From positions 7,869,001-7,933,000 of the forward strand of contig CM057235.1 of NCBI GenBank assembly GCA_029891385.1: a stretch of DNA of 64,000 nt. The letters run 5' to 3'. Source of the DNA: Erythroxylum novogranatense (taxonomy: Eukaryota; Streptophyta; Magnoliopsida; Malpighiales; Erythroxylaceae). The first letter of the stretch is position 1, and every line of letters begins with the position of its first letter. The notes below the pieces were generated by a model. That model was not told the origin of the DNA. It searched no databases and saw only the letters and a program-made list of their open reading frames with translations. A program made the translations under genes and the position numbers. Below are positions 22,841 through 34,369 of this stretch, piece by piece.

Positions 22841-24023
22841 ATCCTACATTGCTTCAAATTTTTTGGTCAAGTCATCGACTTTAGACTGTAAGCCCTCATT
22901 AACCTTCTTGGACTCCGCTAATTGCCTCAAGTCTCTTTCGATCAAGTCTTCCTCTTGTGGTCGAGGCCCCATTCCCATGCCAACAATGTAATCTGCTCGG
23001 TGCCTAGACTTTGTCGATACTTCATCCATCGTCATCGGATGACCTTGTTCAGCTGAATGTGTCAATTCGTGACACATTAAGTCCTGAAAAAGTAAAGAGT
23101 TAATAACATATACAATGTGATTTAAGAAATATTTATAAATAAGCTATGTACTCACCCATTTTTGCATTCAGGAGTTGTCTATTGATCTTTTCTTTCATCA
23201 TAATGAGTGTGATACCATAACTTCATCCGGTCACACTCTTCTCCGTCTCTGACACTCTGTTGCATAGAAATATATAAATAGTAATATTTATTATAAAATT
23301 TGAAATGTCAATAAAAGAAAATATAATTAAAAAGATAATAACTCACAATCTCATGCCGTATGGCAACAAAGGCCTTGGAGCCGGAGTTTGGTCGACATTT
23401 GACCTGACTCCTAGCAACTTTTGCTTTTTGACTTTTTTCCTAATCGCACACGTTAAGAAAATGTATTATAAAATCTATAAATCATAATTCATAAATACTA
23501 AAATATAATAAGTTGTAAAAATAGTAGTGATCAAATAAACTAACCTTTGTAGCTGATTGCTCCCAATATTCGCATAAGTCCATCCACTCTGCCACTGTGA
23601 CACTATCCGGCTTGACATCCTTTCCGTACTTGGTAAAATGCTTTTTTAAACTATATCTTTGATCTTTGGACCTTAACGCAAGAAACTTCTTCACAAGAGG
23701 CATGTACTTCGTTGTCATCCTCATTCCTTGATTTCCAACTTTTGTCGCATAAAATTATAAATTCTTGGTCAATGTTCTAAGCATATGAAAAACACATACA
23801 AATTAGATTGGTTTAGAATACTTACGTCTAACTTGTCAAATGCAATATCCAATTCCTCAGTTGTAATTTTTGAAAATTTTGTTTTAACAGGTAAGGAAGT
23901 TCGGGATACCAAACCAATCTCACTGGAGAATTTGGCAGATTGTAAGGAGTTGGTTGGTCGTCCTTCAGTTGGGGAGATCTCGATCTCCAATCTCTTACCT
24001 ATGGCCTTGTTAATCTTTGCCAA
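22841..24023 (-). pseudogene. Transposase_24 (Ptta/En/Spm, TNPA-like) gene, fragmentary
   Basis: Minus-strand pieces include KITTEELDIAFDKLDVSI (24023-23769), then SLKKHFTKYGKDVKPDSV and WMDLCEYWEQSATKVS (23724-23482), then ELTHSAEQGHPMTMDEVSTK with DLRQLAESKKVNEGLQSKVD (23077-22844). The W.DLC.YW motif and the later coiled-coil-like tail fit the plant Transposase_24 family that accompanies TNP2 in CACTA elements. Introns probably lie between the pieces. Splice-like edges exist, for instance after the EYWEQSATK block, but I cannot show one open reading frame. Presumed role: binding the subterminal palindromes. Confidence 0.65.
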
Positions 24024-24079
24024 TCCATGTGCTCACTATGGATCATTGAAAAAACCACTATATTAATTTCCATGAATTA

Positions 24080-26777
24080 TCTCAATTCATTCCATATCTT
24101 AGTTTAACAGTTTCTTAGCAAAACTTACTCGGTAAATGAACGTATCTCATGACAATTCATAAGCACATACCAATGTGCAATCTCTAGCTCTTGTGTAGGA
24201 AGCGCAATTATTTTGCCAGACCCAATTGGCTTACATTGTTGGCAGAACATTGAAATGTCACTATCATCAACCATACCATTGAAACGGTCTGGCACGTTGA
24301 AGTTGGTTTCAATTCCTTTCAGATACATTGAACAGAATGTCGTGCACTCTTTAACAACATATGCTTCAGCAATTGACCCTTCTGGACGTGCTTTATTTCT
24401 GACAAATCCCTTCAGTGTACCTAGGAATCTTCACAAATGATTCAGCATAATTAGATAGGCCACTATTTAGTTCACTTTTAAGAGTAATACGATAAATTTA
24501 AAGAATACCTCTCAATTGGATACATCCATCTATACTAATCGTCCACTGGTAAGGCTTCATTTGGCAAATGAATAGCCAAATGTACCATAACATCAAAGAA
24601 TGCGGGTGGGTATATCATTTCAAGTTTGCACAAGATTAAAATAATCTCCTCACACATAGTTTGAACGTCATCCTTGTTCAAACTTCGTCTACAAATTCTG
24701 CGAAAGAAGTTCCCCAACTTCAAAAAACTCCCGTCACATCTTTATTCAAATGCCACGCGTCCCTAAAGGAAGAATGCTTTGTAACAATATATGACAATCA
24801 TGCGACTTAAGCCCACTAATCTTCCTTTACTCCACATTAACACATCTAGATATATTCGATGCGTACCCATCTGGAAACTTTACCTGCTTGACAAACTCAC
24901 AAAACTTCTTCTTCTCATCCAAAGACATTGTATAGCATGCTGGAGGTTTTCCCACAAAAGTTCCATCAGCAGCCCTTATCAAGTGTAATTCTTTCCGAAT
25001 ATTCATATCTTCCAAATCAAGCCGAGCCTTGATTGTATCCTTGGTTTTACCTTCAACATTCATCAACGTACTAAGAATATTGTCACAAATATTCTTTTCT
25101 ATATGCATGACATCAAGGTTATGTCTTAATCTTAACTTATGCCAATATGGTAGATCAAAAAAATTGCTTTTTTTATTCCAATTCAACTCTCCTTCCGATC
25201 TCCTTCTCCTCTTATTACTGGGGTGCTTTCCATAACATATATTCTCCATATGACATAATTGCTCAACCACAGCATCTCCATCTGGTAAGTTAGGTATAGT
25301 TCGATGATCACTCTTGCCATCAAACTTCTTGCTTCTTCTCCATGGATGATTGTACAAAAGAAAACGACGATGTCCTAAGTAACCAATCTTACTTCTTAAT
25401 TTACAAGAAGGAGTGTGCGTGTTACAAACAGGGCATGCCTTATAGCCTTTTGTGCTCTACCCAGAAATAGTACCATAGGCTGGAAAGTCATTGATAGTCC
25501 ACAATAAAGCCGCATGCATTTGGAACTTTTTGCCCTTTGAGGCATCAAAAACATCAAAACCATCTTCCCATAACTCACTTAACTCATCCACTAGTGGTCT
25601 CATATAGACATCAATGTCTCGACCAACAGCTTTCGGACCTGGAATAACCAACGATAACATAAAAAATGACTCATCCATACACATCCATGGGGTAAATTTT
25701 ATGCTAAAGAACAACAGCCACACGCTATATGAAAGTGACATATTGCCATGTGGATTGAATCCATCTTGCTAAGCCTAGTCGACATTACGTGGTTCTCTAG
25801 CAAAGTCGATATAGCTCATCAAAGCTCTTCCAAGCTTCTCCATCAGAAGGATGAACCATGGTATTTCCGTCACCTTTAGTCCTATCATTATGCCAAGTCA
25901 TTTGTTTAGCGGTCTTACTTGACATGAATAATCGTTGCAGTCTGGACTTTAATGGAAAGTACCTCAACACTTTCCAAGGTATCTTCTTACCCTTGCCATC
26001 ATTAATTCTCCATCTCGATGTTCCACACATGGGACAACTTTGCAAGTCCCCATACTCTTTCCAAAATAGAGAACAATCGTACTTACATGCATGTATCGAC
26101 ACATAACCCAAACCTAGGCTCCGTAGAAATTGATTTGCTTCATAATAGGACTTCGGCAAAGTTTCACAATTAGGTAATACATCCTTCAACATACCAAGTA
26201 ACATGTCAAATGACTTGTTGCTCCACTTGTTGTATACTTTCAAGTGAAGCAACTTTATTAAAAACGACAACTTTGAAAAGTTTGTACATCCAGGGTACAA
26301 CTCTTCAGTTGCTTTACTCAACAACTCATGAAAGCCTTGCCCTATAAAATCTTCGACGCCTTTAGGACGAGTCCTTCCATCCTCATCAATTGGACAATCA
26401 TTTACGAAGGTACCCATATCATGAAGCAAATCTTGCATGCCATCATCCTCCTCATCACCATCACCCTCATTAATATCATTCCCCATCCCATCAATGTCTA
26501 CATTTGCATTATCAAGCCTTTCTACCCTAGACATAAATCTATATTCTGGCTTTTCACCGTGTAAAACCCAACGAGTGTATGATTGGCCCATGCCGAATCT
26601 CATTAAATGCTCACAAACATTCATTTGGGACCTTATATAAGCATTCATGCAACGACTACAAGGGCATGAAATTTCACAATCTCTTCCCTTTTTTTCCACC
26701 ACAAATTTCATAAATGCTTTCACTCCATCAATGTATTCACGGGAAACCCTAACACTGTTCATCCAACTCTTATCCAT
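24080..26777 (-). pseudogene. TNP2-type CACTA transposase, frameshifted
   Basis: The gene starts at 26777 with MDKSWMNSVRVSREYIDGV. The first 326 codons hold a Transposase-associated domain with the cysteine pattern CPCSRCMNAYIRS (about residues 35-50), an acidic linker, and the start of the Tnp2 domain (SLGLGYVSIHACKYDCSLFW and CPMCGTSRW). A stop at 25797 and frame changes follow. The Tnp2 core continues with SLVIPGPKAVGRDIDVYMRP and AALLWTINDFPAYGTISG (25741-25457), then LGHRRFLLYNHPWRRSKKFD and LDVMHIEKNICDNILSTLMN (25357-24827). The DUF4218-like part reads FFDVMVHLAIHLPNEALP (24723-24535), and MYLKGIETNFNVPDR (24328) is DUF4216-like. The order is normal and the frame is broken at least three times. 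This would be the catalytic transposase. Confidence 0.88.
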
Positions 26778-28767
26778 TGACCAGAAACTACCTATTAATT
26801 TAACATAAACATGACAACATTATCTTATGTCAGTGGGAATTCAATTTACACATAAAACACATTATGAACATACTTGGACTAATAATGTGGTATTGCATGA
26901 TTGTATATACTTATTGCACGTAATAGCTACTTTTCAAAAGGTTATGGCAATAAGTTATTAGACTACAAATGTTGTCTTGTTTACTTTACTCCCATATAAT
27001 CCAATCCCATTCGAGTTATCCTATACAACAAACATCCATTCTTTTCAAGTTATGACATGATTTGAAAAGGTTATCTTTGTTATACACAACCTCATTATTT
27101 CACACTTATTCCTTATGATGCTAAGTAAAAGTTAATAGTATTCATATAATAGTAAAGTTTACAGTACAACAAAACCATGCATTTTGCCACACAAGACAAG
27201 AGTACAAATCATTGGAATTGCATAATATAAAATGCAGAATTTTCATACCAGATCCACTACTTCTGCAGGAAATATGTTAGGGCACTCAATTTACTTCAAC
27301 ATTTTCCTCCGAATCCTTAAGAGAGTCATCAGAGTTCGAAAAACACCAACCGATGATGAGCTATAGAATGAAACAAACATTACAAAATATTGTAATCTCA
27401 AGAAGGAAACTACCAATGGATGAGCGGATAATGTAATATAGTAACGGTGATATTGCCATCGCATACAATATTTAAACAAGTATAAATATGAACAAAAGAT
27501 AATGTTTAAAATAATTAAATAATTAAATAATTATTTAAGATAATGTTTTCTCATGCCTAATGCATATCTAAGTTTGTAATAATAACAAACAATTATTTTA
27601 TAAAGAAGTTTGTTAAACTATTCTCAATCTCTTTTATTTTCCTCTCACTTTTCCTTTCTCTTTTCTCTCTCCTCTTTTACTCTCTTTATTTCACTCATCT
27701 ATGTACTTCGCCATTGCTTCTCTTTATATCACCATTTTAGATCGCATGCATCACTCAAGAATCCAATACCATTTTGTATTTAAGGGTATTTTTGTCGCAC
27801 TTATTTAAACTAAATGCATTATTCTTGTACATCTAAGAATGAATTTAAAGTATATTATATTTTATATTTTGTTAAACTGTCTAACTTTATTATAATGATT
27901 TTCTCTTGGAAGATGTAGTTGCTTTACTTACCTAAACTGGTTATATACTTTTGAACATTTTGTGTTTCAAGTGAGTTAACTTAGATATATCAAGCAATTG
28001 TCTCATTTTGATAATTCTATCAATATATTATAAACATAAAGAGGCCTAAATATAAATAAATGATGAAGTGAGCCTCTTTATGCATTATATAGGATCGATG
28101 AACTCCATTTCTAATTGAGGTGAGAGCTTGGTGACATAGAAGGAAAATAAGCATTATTTTATCATGTCTTAAAGATATAGTAACAAAATCTCCATCGATG
28201 CCCAAATTATTTAAATGATTAGGTTATATATTTATTATCAATTGGATCATTAGCTAATTTATCAAGCATCATTAACTCAAAATTTTCTCCCTTAACAAAT
28301 CTCTTCCTTTTTGGTTTCTAAGTCTTTCTAATATGATGAGCTAAAAGCGTCCATTAATAAGTGACCAATACCTCATCTTGATAAAGATTATAAACTTCAT
28401 CCAATCTCATTAATGGAAAAGAATTACGAAACTCTTTTTTAATATCAACAACAATATAAACTTTAGCATAGCTTATCTATTTTTATAGTTTTCACAATTT
28501 ATGTTATTTCAATTCAAATGCATGCTACCTTAAAACATACTGTAATTGCAAATTTATTTATAGAAGATCAGTGCAAACAAACGGCAATGAGAAGTCCTGA
28601 AGCAAGAAGGGAAACCTACCATAGATTCTTAATCTTAGAAACTAAGGTCTGGAGTTCAGTAACAGAAGAGGCTGGGTAGGGCTCTTGGTACAGCCAAAGT
28701 GTAGAAATCAAGAGGACAAAAGAAGAAAACAACAACAACAAAAAAAGAGAAGGATGAGCAACTGCAG

Positions 28768-28872
28768 AAAAAATGCAGAAAACAGTATACATTCAGTCAT
28801 TTCTTATCAGACCATGCACAAAAAATGCAGAAAACAGCAGCATCAGTATTCAATCATTTCTTATCGGACCAT
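28768..28872. repeat. Imperfect tandem duplication of about 50 bases
   Basis: Two units start AAAAAATGCAGAAAACAG (28768 and 28820). Each ends TCATTTCTTATC.GACCAT, at 28815 and 28872. It lies inside the CACTA interior. Confidence 0.75.
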
Positions 28873-29853
28873 ACAACTATTCTACTGCAAAATATATTCA
28901 GTCAATAGAAGAGGAGCTTTCCATTCTACTTCAAAAGCTACTTGATTCAAGAGCTTTTCAACAATGGTCACCAACTAAATACAAATTCTCAAAAGAATAT
29001 GGAGAATTATAAAATGACAAGAACTTCTTATAGGTGAAGCAGATTCATGCTTAATATTTCAAAGTAGAAGTTTATGATAGTTGGAACCATAATATAATAG
29101 ATCAAGGACAATGTCTCACATACTGATGTTAGAATAAAGGTATGTAATAAAGTTTTCACATAAAATTAGCAATGGATCTTCCACTTCAATTCTAGCATGA
29201 AAATCAGTACATATTTGTACCTTTGAGTGAGTTTCAAGAACTTAACATGATAAGGAATGTAGTTGCAGAAAATGCTTCAGATTATGAAGCCTTAACTACG
29301 CATAGTGGATTAATATCCAACACAATACATACTAACCAGCTTTTAATTCAACTTTCACCCAATAAGGAAGTTCAAATTAAATGGAAGAGCCTCAAATATT
29401 TTATGGCTTACTATTAAGGGGAAGTTAAGCACTATAGATCAACTGAGGAAATTCCTTACACTAACTGATTCTTGTGTTCTTTACAATTAGGCTATTGAAA
29501 TTATAGAGCATCTATTGTTTGCTTTTCATTTTACTTTAGGTATTTGGAATGCAACTATGGGAATATGTCATACTAATATTTCCAGCTTGAGTTTGCAAAA
29601 TTTTAGAAAATGAAGCAATAAATATCATAGAAGGACACAAATAACAAGAATCTACCTTCAATTATACTAAGTCTAATCATAAATTAGGTTTCTCAACCTT
29701 AATTTATGAAATCATGCATGAATTAGTTAAGGTAAGTAACCAGTTAAGTCATCTCCACTCTGCATCAAACACACTAAACTATAGGTCATCAAACACTGCA
29801 TCAAACACTACATAAAGAAGAGGTTATTAGTGGCATCAAACACTGCATATAAG

Positions 29854-29910
29854 TTCATTGATAAGTTGAAGAAGAAGGGTTATGAAGTCCTCTATATGGT
29901 TGATGCAATT
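29854..29910 (+). pseudogene. Short HSP90-like coding fragment inside the CACTA element
   Basis: Plus-strand codons 29854-29910 read FIDKLKKKGYEVLYMVDAI, followed by NV and a stop at 29917. The stretch KLKKKGYEVLYMVDAI is a highly characteristic block of cytosolic HSP90, in the middle/C-terminal part, where it continues with DEYAV in the family. Only about 19 codons match and the surroundings do not resemble HSP90. It is best explained as a small piece of a host gene carried by the transposon. CACTA elements are known to pick up gene fragments. It has no function by itself that I can support. Confidence 0.65.
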
Positions 29911-30540
29911 AATGTTTGAAGAAGATGGGTTAAGCATTGACAAGAAATGCTTAGGACTTGGGAGAGATAACAGAACTTTGCAAGAGTTTCATAATGTGAT
30001 ACTTAGGACTGCTTCAATTTACTATCATTCTTGTGCATCATGTTCGGATTCATTAGTGATTGTAGCCAAAATCAATAGGGGAACCAATTGACTGATAGTT
30101 CTGCTCTAGTAGCAAGCTTAGAGTGATATCGAATAAATACTAGAGAAAAAGATCCTAAGCTGGAAAGTTGATTATATTGGAAATAATGGTTTAAAGATAG
30201 GGATAGGAATAACAAATTTTTATACAATGATCCATTTATTAAGTGAAACAAATTAAGATTGGTTTCTCACTAATGAAGTTACTGCTACAGACTCAAACTA
30301 ATAAAGTCTAAAACATATCAATTAATTTAAGAAAATCTTAGAAATTTTAGCCACCGAATCTACTCTTCGTCTAGAACTTGGTTCTGTCATTTTAAAGCTA
30401 GCTTAGAAAGGAGGACTTACGATTACACCACTTCAATAATGCAAACCCAAATGCATTGTGTTACAGATAATCAGAAAAACAGATTAAGCAATCTTACACC
30501 CACAATACACCCTAGTAACTTCAATCGATTCAATATAGAA

Positions 30541-30700
30541 CCAACGATTCCAAGGGTAATTCCAACGATTCGTTGAACTACTTACCTCAACCAACTCGAA
30601 GCAGTAGACGACTGAACCAACGATTCCAAGGGCAATTCCAAGGGCGCCAACAGGACCAACGATTCCAAGACCAACGAATCCAACGATTCCTACGGCGACA
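30541..30700. repeat. CAACGATTCC short-repeat cluster
   Basis: The word CCAACGATTCC, often followed by AAGGG.AATTCC, occurs about five times within 160 bases. It explains the odd amino acid composition of the overlapping minus frame. Confidence 0.7.
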
Positions 30701-30966
30701 GAACCAACGACAGTGGACGACAGCAGGACGCCAACTCGTGAAGCAAGACAATGATTGCAACGGTGGTCGCTCGACGGAAGATGAGAGACGGACGGTGGCT
30801 TAACGGAGAGAGAAGGTGGTTCGAGGTGGGAGATGGTAGGTGGCTCGAGGGACGGAGAGCTCAACGTGGGAGATAGACGGATGAGAGGGAAGGTGGCAGA
30901 GAGCTCGAGCGGGAGTTGAAAATACATTGGTGGGCCAGCGGGAGAACTTATTTACATGACCTTTCC

Positions 30967-31160
30967 CGACGTCTAAGTCTCCACAACGTCGGCCTATCGT
31001 TTTTTCGACGTCTAACTATCTAAACGACGGCTAATACTAGGTTTTTCCACGACGTCTCTATACAACGTCGTGGAATCTTGGACCCTTTCGGGACGTCAGG
31101 AACACGTCATGAAATCCTCCTACATTTCGCGACGTCTACTGGGAAGACGACGTGAAATGC
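30967..31160. repeat. Right CACTA subterminal array of ACGTCG palindromes
   Basis: Five modules occur here, for example CGACGTCTCTATACAACGTCG near 31050 and GCGACGTCTACTGGGAAGAC near 31130. They mirror the left array but are fewer, so the ends are asymmetric, as in other En/Spm elements. Confidence 0.82.
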
Positions 31161-31177
31161 CTCTTTTTCTTGTAGTG

Positions 31178-32329
31178 ACACATTACCTATAAACTCCTTG
31201 TAGATTTGTGTATATGCAATCCGAGAGTGTAGTAGGCTCATATATGTTGTTTATTTCATGCTTATGGTAGAAATCTAAGTTTGTAACCATCATGTGTGAT
31301 GATGCACCTGAATCGACCAACCATGTGCAGTAATTTTCAGCATATGAACATTAGTGTAATTTGTGTTATTACCTATGAAATTTACAAGTCCACCTAACTT
31401 TTTTCTCTCCCGTGGCCTTCCATTTGATTTCTTTAGATATTTCTTGTTGTATGAAGGTAGCTAGGCCTTGTGGAATTTGGCTACTCCTTTCAATATACTC
31501 ACTAGGTTCTTGCTGTATGTCCGTATGAGAGTCACTAGTCATGGCTCAATTGGCCTTGCACTTCTAGCCAGTTAGTTCCTTGTACCATTTAGGCACACCA
31601 TGGATGTTGAAACAAGCCTCTATGGTATGTCTTGTTTTCTCACACTTTTCACAATACTTGTCCTCCTTTTTTTTTGAACGGTCTCTTCTTATTGTTGTTG
31701 TTGTTTCTGCCTCTTTTCTTGACATTAGAGTTGGATTGTCTCACCATCATAGCTACATTCAGGTTACTGTCATTGCTAGCACTTACCATCCTTTGTCTCT
31801 CCACAGTTTGCATCATGGTAAAAGCTCTATTTACCATGGGCAAAGGTTCCATCAATGTGACCTAGTTTACTATGTGCTCATAATCGTCATTTAAGACCAT
31901 CAAAAATTGCACTAGTCTGTGTATGTTTTCCTTGATAGTAATTACTTTAGCAGCATCGAAAGTGCATGTTGGTATTAGACTCAGGCTAGCTAGATCATCC
32001 TAGAGTTTGTTTAACTTTGTGTAATATGTGAAAATGGTGAGATTACCTTGCTTAAAATGACTGATTTCCCTTTCTATTTGGTACAACAATGGTTTGTTGA
32101 CTTCATCGAATCTCTCTCTCAATTCATCCCAAAGCTCCTTAGCTGTGGAGAATGATAGGAAGGCATCACCAATTTCTTTGACCATGGAGTTAAGTATCCA
32201 AGATTTGACCATGAAATCTGCCCTTCTCTATCTGGTAAGCAGGGCCCTGTCTTCTGTTGGTTGCATGCATGTTCCATCTATGAAGGAAAGTTTGTCTTTA
32301 GCACATAAGGCTATCATCATTGATTTGCT
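31178..32329 (-). pseudogene. Copia gag and protease, broken
   Basis: Minus-strand gag starts in mid-protein at the LTR edge with SMMIALCAKDKLSFIDG. It passes a stop and continues MVKSWILNSMVKEIGDAFLS and ELWDELRERFDEVNKPLLYQ (32212-32000), a UBN2-type gag. A zinc-knuckle-like CEKCEKTRHTIEACFNIHG lies near 31620. The aspartic protease core WLVDSGASSHM lies near 31310. The CACTA element cuts in just after the protease, at 31177. Integrase is absent on both sides of the insertion. The simple 3-bp CACTA duplication implies that integrase was lost before CACTA arrived. Confidence 0.88.
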
Positions 32330-32615
32330 TGAAAAGAAAGTTTTTGTAGATGAAGAAATTTCTTATTTCATCATAGTCTCTTAATATGTACAAATGGGGA
32401 TTTTATACTAGAAATAAAGAAAAGTTATTGGCTAATGTGTTATGGAATCTGTAATAGAATTGACAGCTATGTTCTATACAAAGGAAAGAAATAAAATTGA
32501 AAAGTTCATGTGGTTCGGTCTCGTATATATGGTGTGAGTGAGTTTGAGTAATGAGTTTAGTGGGTCATGGGTGACCCATGGGTCACCCCAAGTCTCTTAA
32601 CATTGTCTCTTAACA
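32330..32615 (-). repeat. Copia 5' LTR
   Basis: This is the partner of 20122-20416 with many substitutions and small indels, so the insertion is not recent. The gag reading frame begins directly inside its edge. No tRNA primer-binding site is seen next to it, which points to a deletion of leader and gag start. Confidence 0.88.
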
Positions 32616-33338
32616 CATTAAAATAAACAATACTGTGTACCGAGGTTGTTCTCCTTTCCAAGAAGCAACAACATAGATAACAAACTGAAGTTCAATTTTA
32701 TTTGAACATAATGAGTAATTATAGCTATTTTAGTTAACATGTTGCTTTGTCTTTAATATACTACATACGAAACTGAAATTAACTAAACAAGATATCACAG
32801 ACATTAGTTAATTGATCAACCTTTATGTGTTCTTGACTATGAAATTATCCATTATACATATCATTACGGCATAATCACAGGTACCTCAATTGTTGAAACT
32901 TATAGGGCATGTTTGGATAATAGCTGATCAGCCAATTTTTGGCTGATTGACTAAAAATGAGTTGTTTGACTTCACCAATCAGCTAATTGTTGTGTTTGGT
33001 TGTTGGCTGATTGGGTTGAATCAGCCAACCCAATCAGCCAAAATTAAAAAGCTCCTAATAGTAGCGTTTCATGAATCAGCTGTTTACTTTTTCTTATAAT
33101 ACCAGTTTGGCCCTTAAATTTTTTACAACCGTCATTTACGCTTCTCTCATGTTTACGCCTGGCTTGAAGAATAAAAGTTCAATGTGTTCCATGTTTACGC
33201 CTCTCTCTGTTTCCATGTCTTTAAAAACATTTATTAAAAAAGCATGGGTTCCAAACAATTGCTCACAAGAGATGCATTATTTCATATTATGGGTTCTTAA
33301 ATTGTTATTTATTAAAAAAGCATGGGTTCTTAAATTGT

Positions 33339-33390
33339 TATAATAACAATAATAATAATAATAATGACAATAATAATACTTTTATTATTC

Positions 33391-33432
<42 letters not shown>

Positions 33433-33471
33433 CTAATAATGATAAAGAATTATTATTATTATTATTATTTC
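33339..33471. repeat. TAA/TTA microsatellite, self-complementary
   Basis: A run of AAT units (33345-33380) is followed by long TTA runs (33393-33431 and 33449-33470), so the two halves can pair. It lies in the core of the MITE-like element. Confidence 0.9.
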
Positions 33472-33734
33472 TATTTTTTATTAGAGTTATAAACTTAATT
33501 TTTGTAGAATTAAATATCTAAAATCTAAATTTTTATAAGAATATTCATTGACATACTAAAATATATAATATTCATATTCTTATTTTTTTTTTAAATCATG
33601 TCCTTATAAGTCAATTTACACTTAAGCAGTTGATATTAAACAGCTAATTTTACCAAACATCTTTAACAAACAGCTAATGTAATCTGCTAGTCAAACCAGC
33701 TGATATAATCAGCTATCAACTAACAGCTGATAGA

Positions 33735-33764
33735 ATCAGCTATCACTATCACTATCACTATCAC
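33735..33764. repeat. Hexamer repeat (CTATCA)n
   Basis: About four to five copies of CTATCA occur just inside the right end of the MITE-like element. Confidence 0.85.
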
Positions 33765-33784
33765 CGATTGCCAACAGAACCATA

Positions 33785-34369
33785 ACAACAAAAGCTTTCC
33801 AAGTTTAGCAATATGATGTCTAACAAATTGTCCATAATATAAATATCAAAAGACACAATATAAAAGACAATCACAATGTACAATTTTCTGCTATAAGGAG
33901 ATTGTCATTTAATAGGTCTCTATACATATATCGATGAATAGTTGAATGCTTTGCTTACAATGACTAAATTGATAATCCAAAATAGTTGGAAACGACAATC
34001 TTTTTAATTGTTTTTTTTTTATATAAATAGAAATAGAAATAGAGTCTTGGGAGGCAGTGCATTACTTTCTAACGAAAACAATATTTAGAAAATATGCATA
34101 AAGCATCCATATTCGGATACAAACTATTCAGGAAATTTCGGGTTCTATACTTTCTTCTAAAAAGACTAGAAAGTAGAGACAGTAAGGCATTATTCAAGCT
34201 TTTGGATCCATTCAGTAATTTCTCAGGCCATTAAAAGAATCATCAGGCTCCAGCTACTATGCTTAACTAATGTGGAAGTGAAATAAGAGTTGATAATATT
34301 ATAACAAAAAACGGGAGAAAATTAAATGAATCTACTTAAGCAAATGGATTTTCATCCATTAAAACCGAT
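33785..34369. other. Gene-free region downstream of the RALF gene
   Basis: No coding frame or repeat is recognised. It should contain the 3' untranslated region and terminator of the minus-strand RALF gene, which I cannot delimit. Confidence 0.5.

Larger units (their letters stand above)
26778..30959. other. Non-coding CACTA interior with a captured fragment and local repeats
   Basis: There is no transposase sequence in this 4.2-kb stretch. A pyrimidine-rich tract lies at 27630-27690. The frames at 27291-27479, 28020-28205, 28685-29012 and 29223-29417 show no domain. The Ser/Pro-rich and Gly/Val-rich 147-codon minus frame at 30484-30927 comes from repetitive sequence (CAACGATTCC units) and is not accepted as a gene. 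The upstream promoter of the minus-strand transposase genes should lie toward the right end of the element. Confidence 0.6.
21933..31177 (-). mobile_element. CACTA (En/Spm) transposon with 3-bp target duplication
   Basis: The left end is CACTACAAGGAAAA at 21933 and the right end is TTTTTCTTGTAGTG ending at 31177, an inverted-terminal pair typical of CACTA elements. The trinucleotide ACA is duplicated at 21930-21932 and 31178-31180, the standard duplication length for this superfamily. Both subterminal regions carry ACGTCG palindromes. Inside, on the minus strand, are a TNP2-type transposase and then a Transposase_24 (Ptta/En/Spm) type protein, in the usual order. Both are broken, so the element is probably non-autonomous now, although its ends look intact and could respond to a transposase supplied in trans. 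Confidence 0.95.
20122..32615 (-). mobile_element. Ty1/copia retrotransposon with both LTRs, split by a CACTA transposon
   Basis: Two similar LTRs bound the element: 20122-20416 and 32330-32615. Read on the minus strand each starts TGTTAAGAGAC and ends CTTTTCA. The host pentamer CATTA is duplicated exactly at 20117-20121 and 32616-32620. Gag and protease lie near the right LTR and RT and RNase H near the left LTR, giving the copia order on the minus strand. A 9,245-bp CACTA insertion occupies the centre. Without it the copia element is only about 3.2 kb, because the leader, the gag start and the integrase core are missing. It cannot move on its own. Confidence 0.92.
32905..33781. mobile_element. 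Non-autonomous hAT-like element (MITE) with microsatellite core
   Basis: The left end reads GGGCATGTTTGGATAATAGC and the right end, ending at 33781, reads CCAACAGAACC. Reverse-complemented, the right end (GGTTCTGTTGG) is roughly similar to the left. Both sides carry many AGCTGAT and ATCAGCTA words in opposite orientation: about eight near 32920-33080 and eight near 33625-33750. This pattern of GTTTGG ends with subterminal CAGCTGAT repeats is typical of hAT-type MITEs in eudicots. An 8-bp target duplication was not found. Internal duplications (CATGTTTACGCCT at two sites, TTATTAAAAAAGCATGGGTTC at two sites) and TAA/TTA runs enlarge it. No transposase is encoded. Confidence 0.55.

Noticed and set aside
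29882..30091. Reading the 69-codon plus frame as part of an HSP90 gene
   Set aside because: The HSP90-like codons are in a different frame and stop at 29917; the GLSID word in this frame is too short to count.
30484..30927. 147-codon minus frame rich in Pro/Ser and Gly/Val
   Set aside because: It arises from CAACGATTCC repeats inside the CACTA element and has no domain.
32094..32384. 96-codon plus frame
   Set aside because: It is antisense to copia gag and the LTR.
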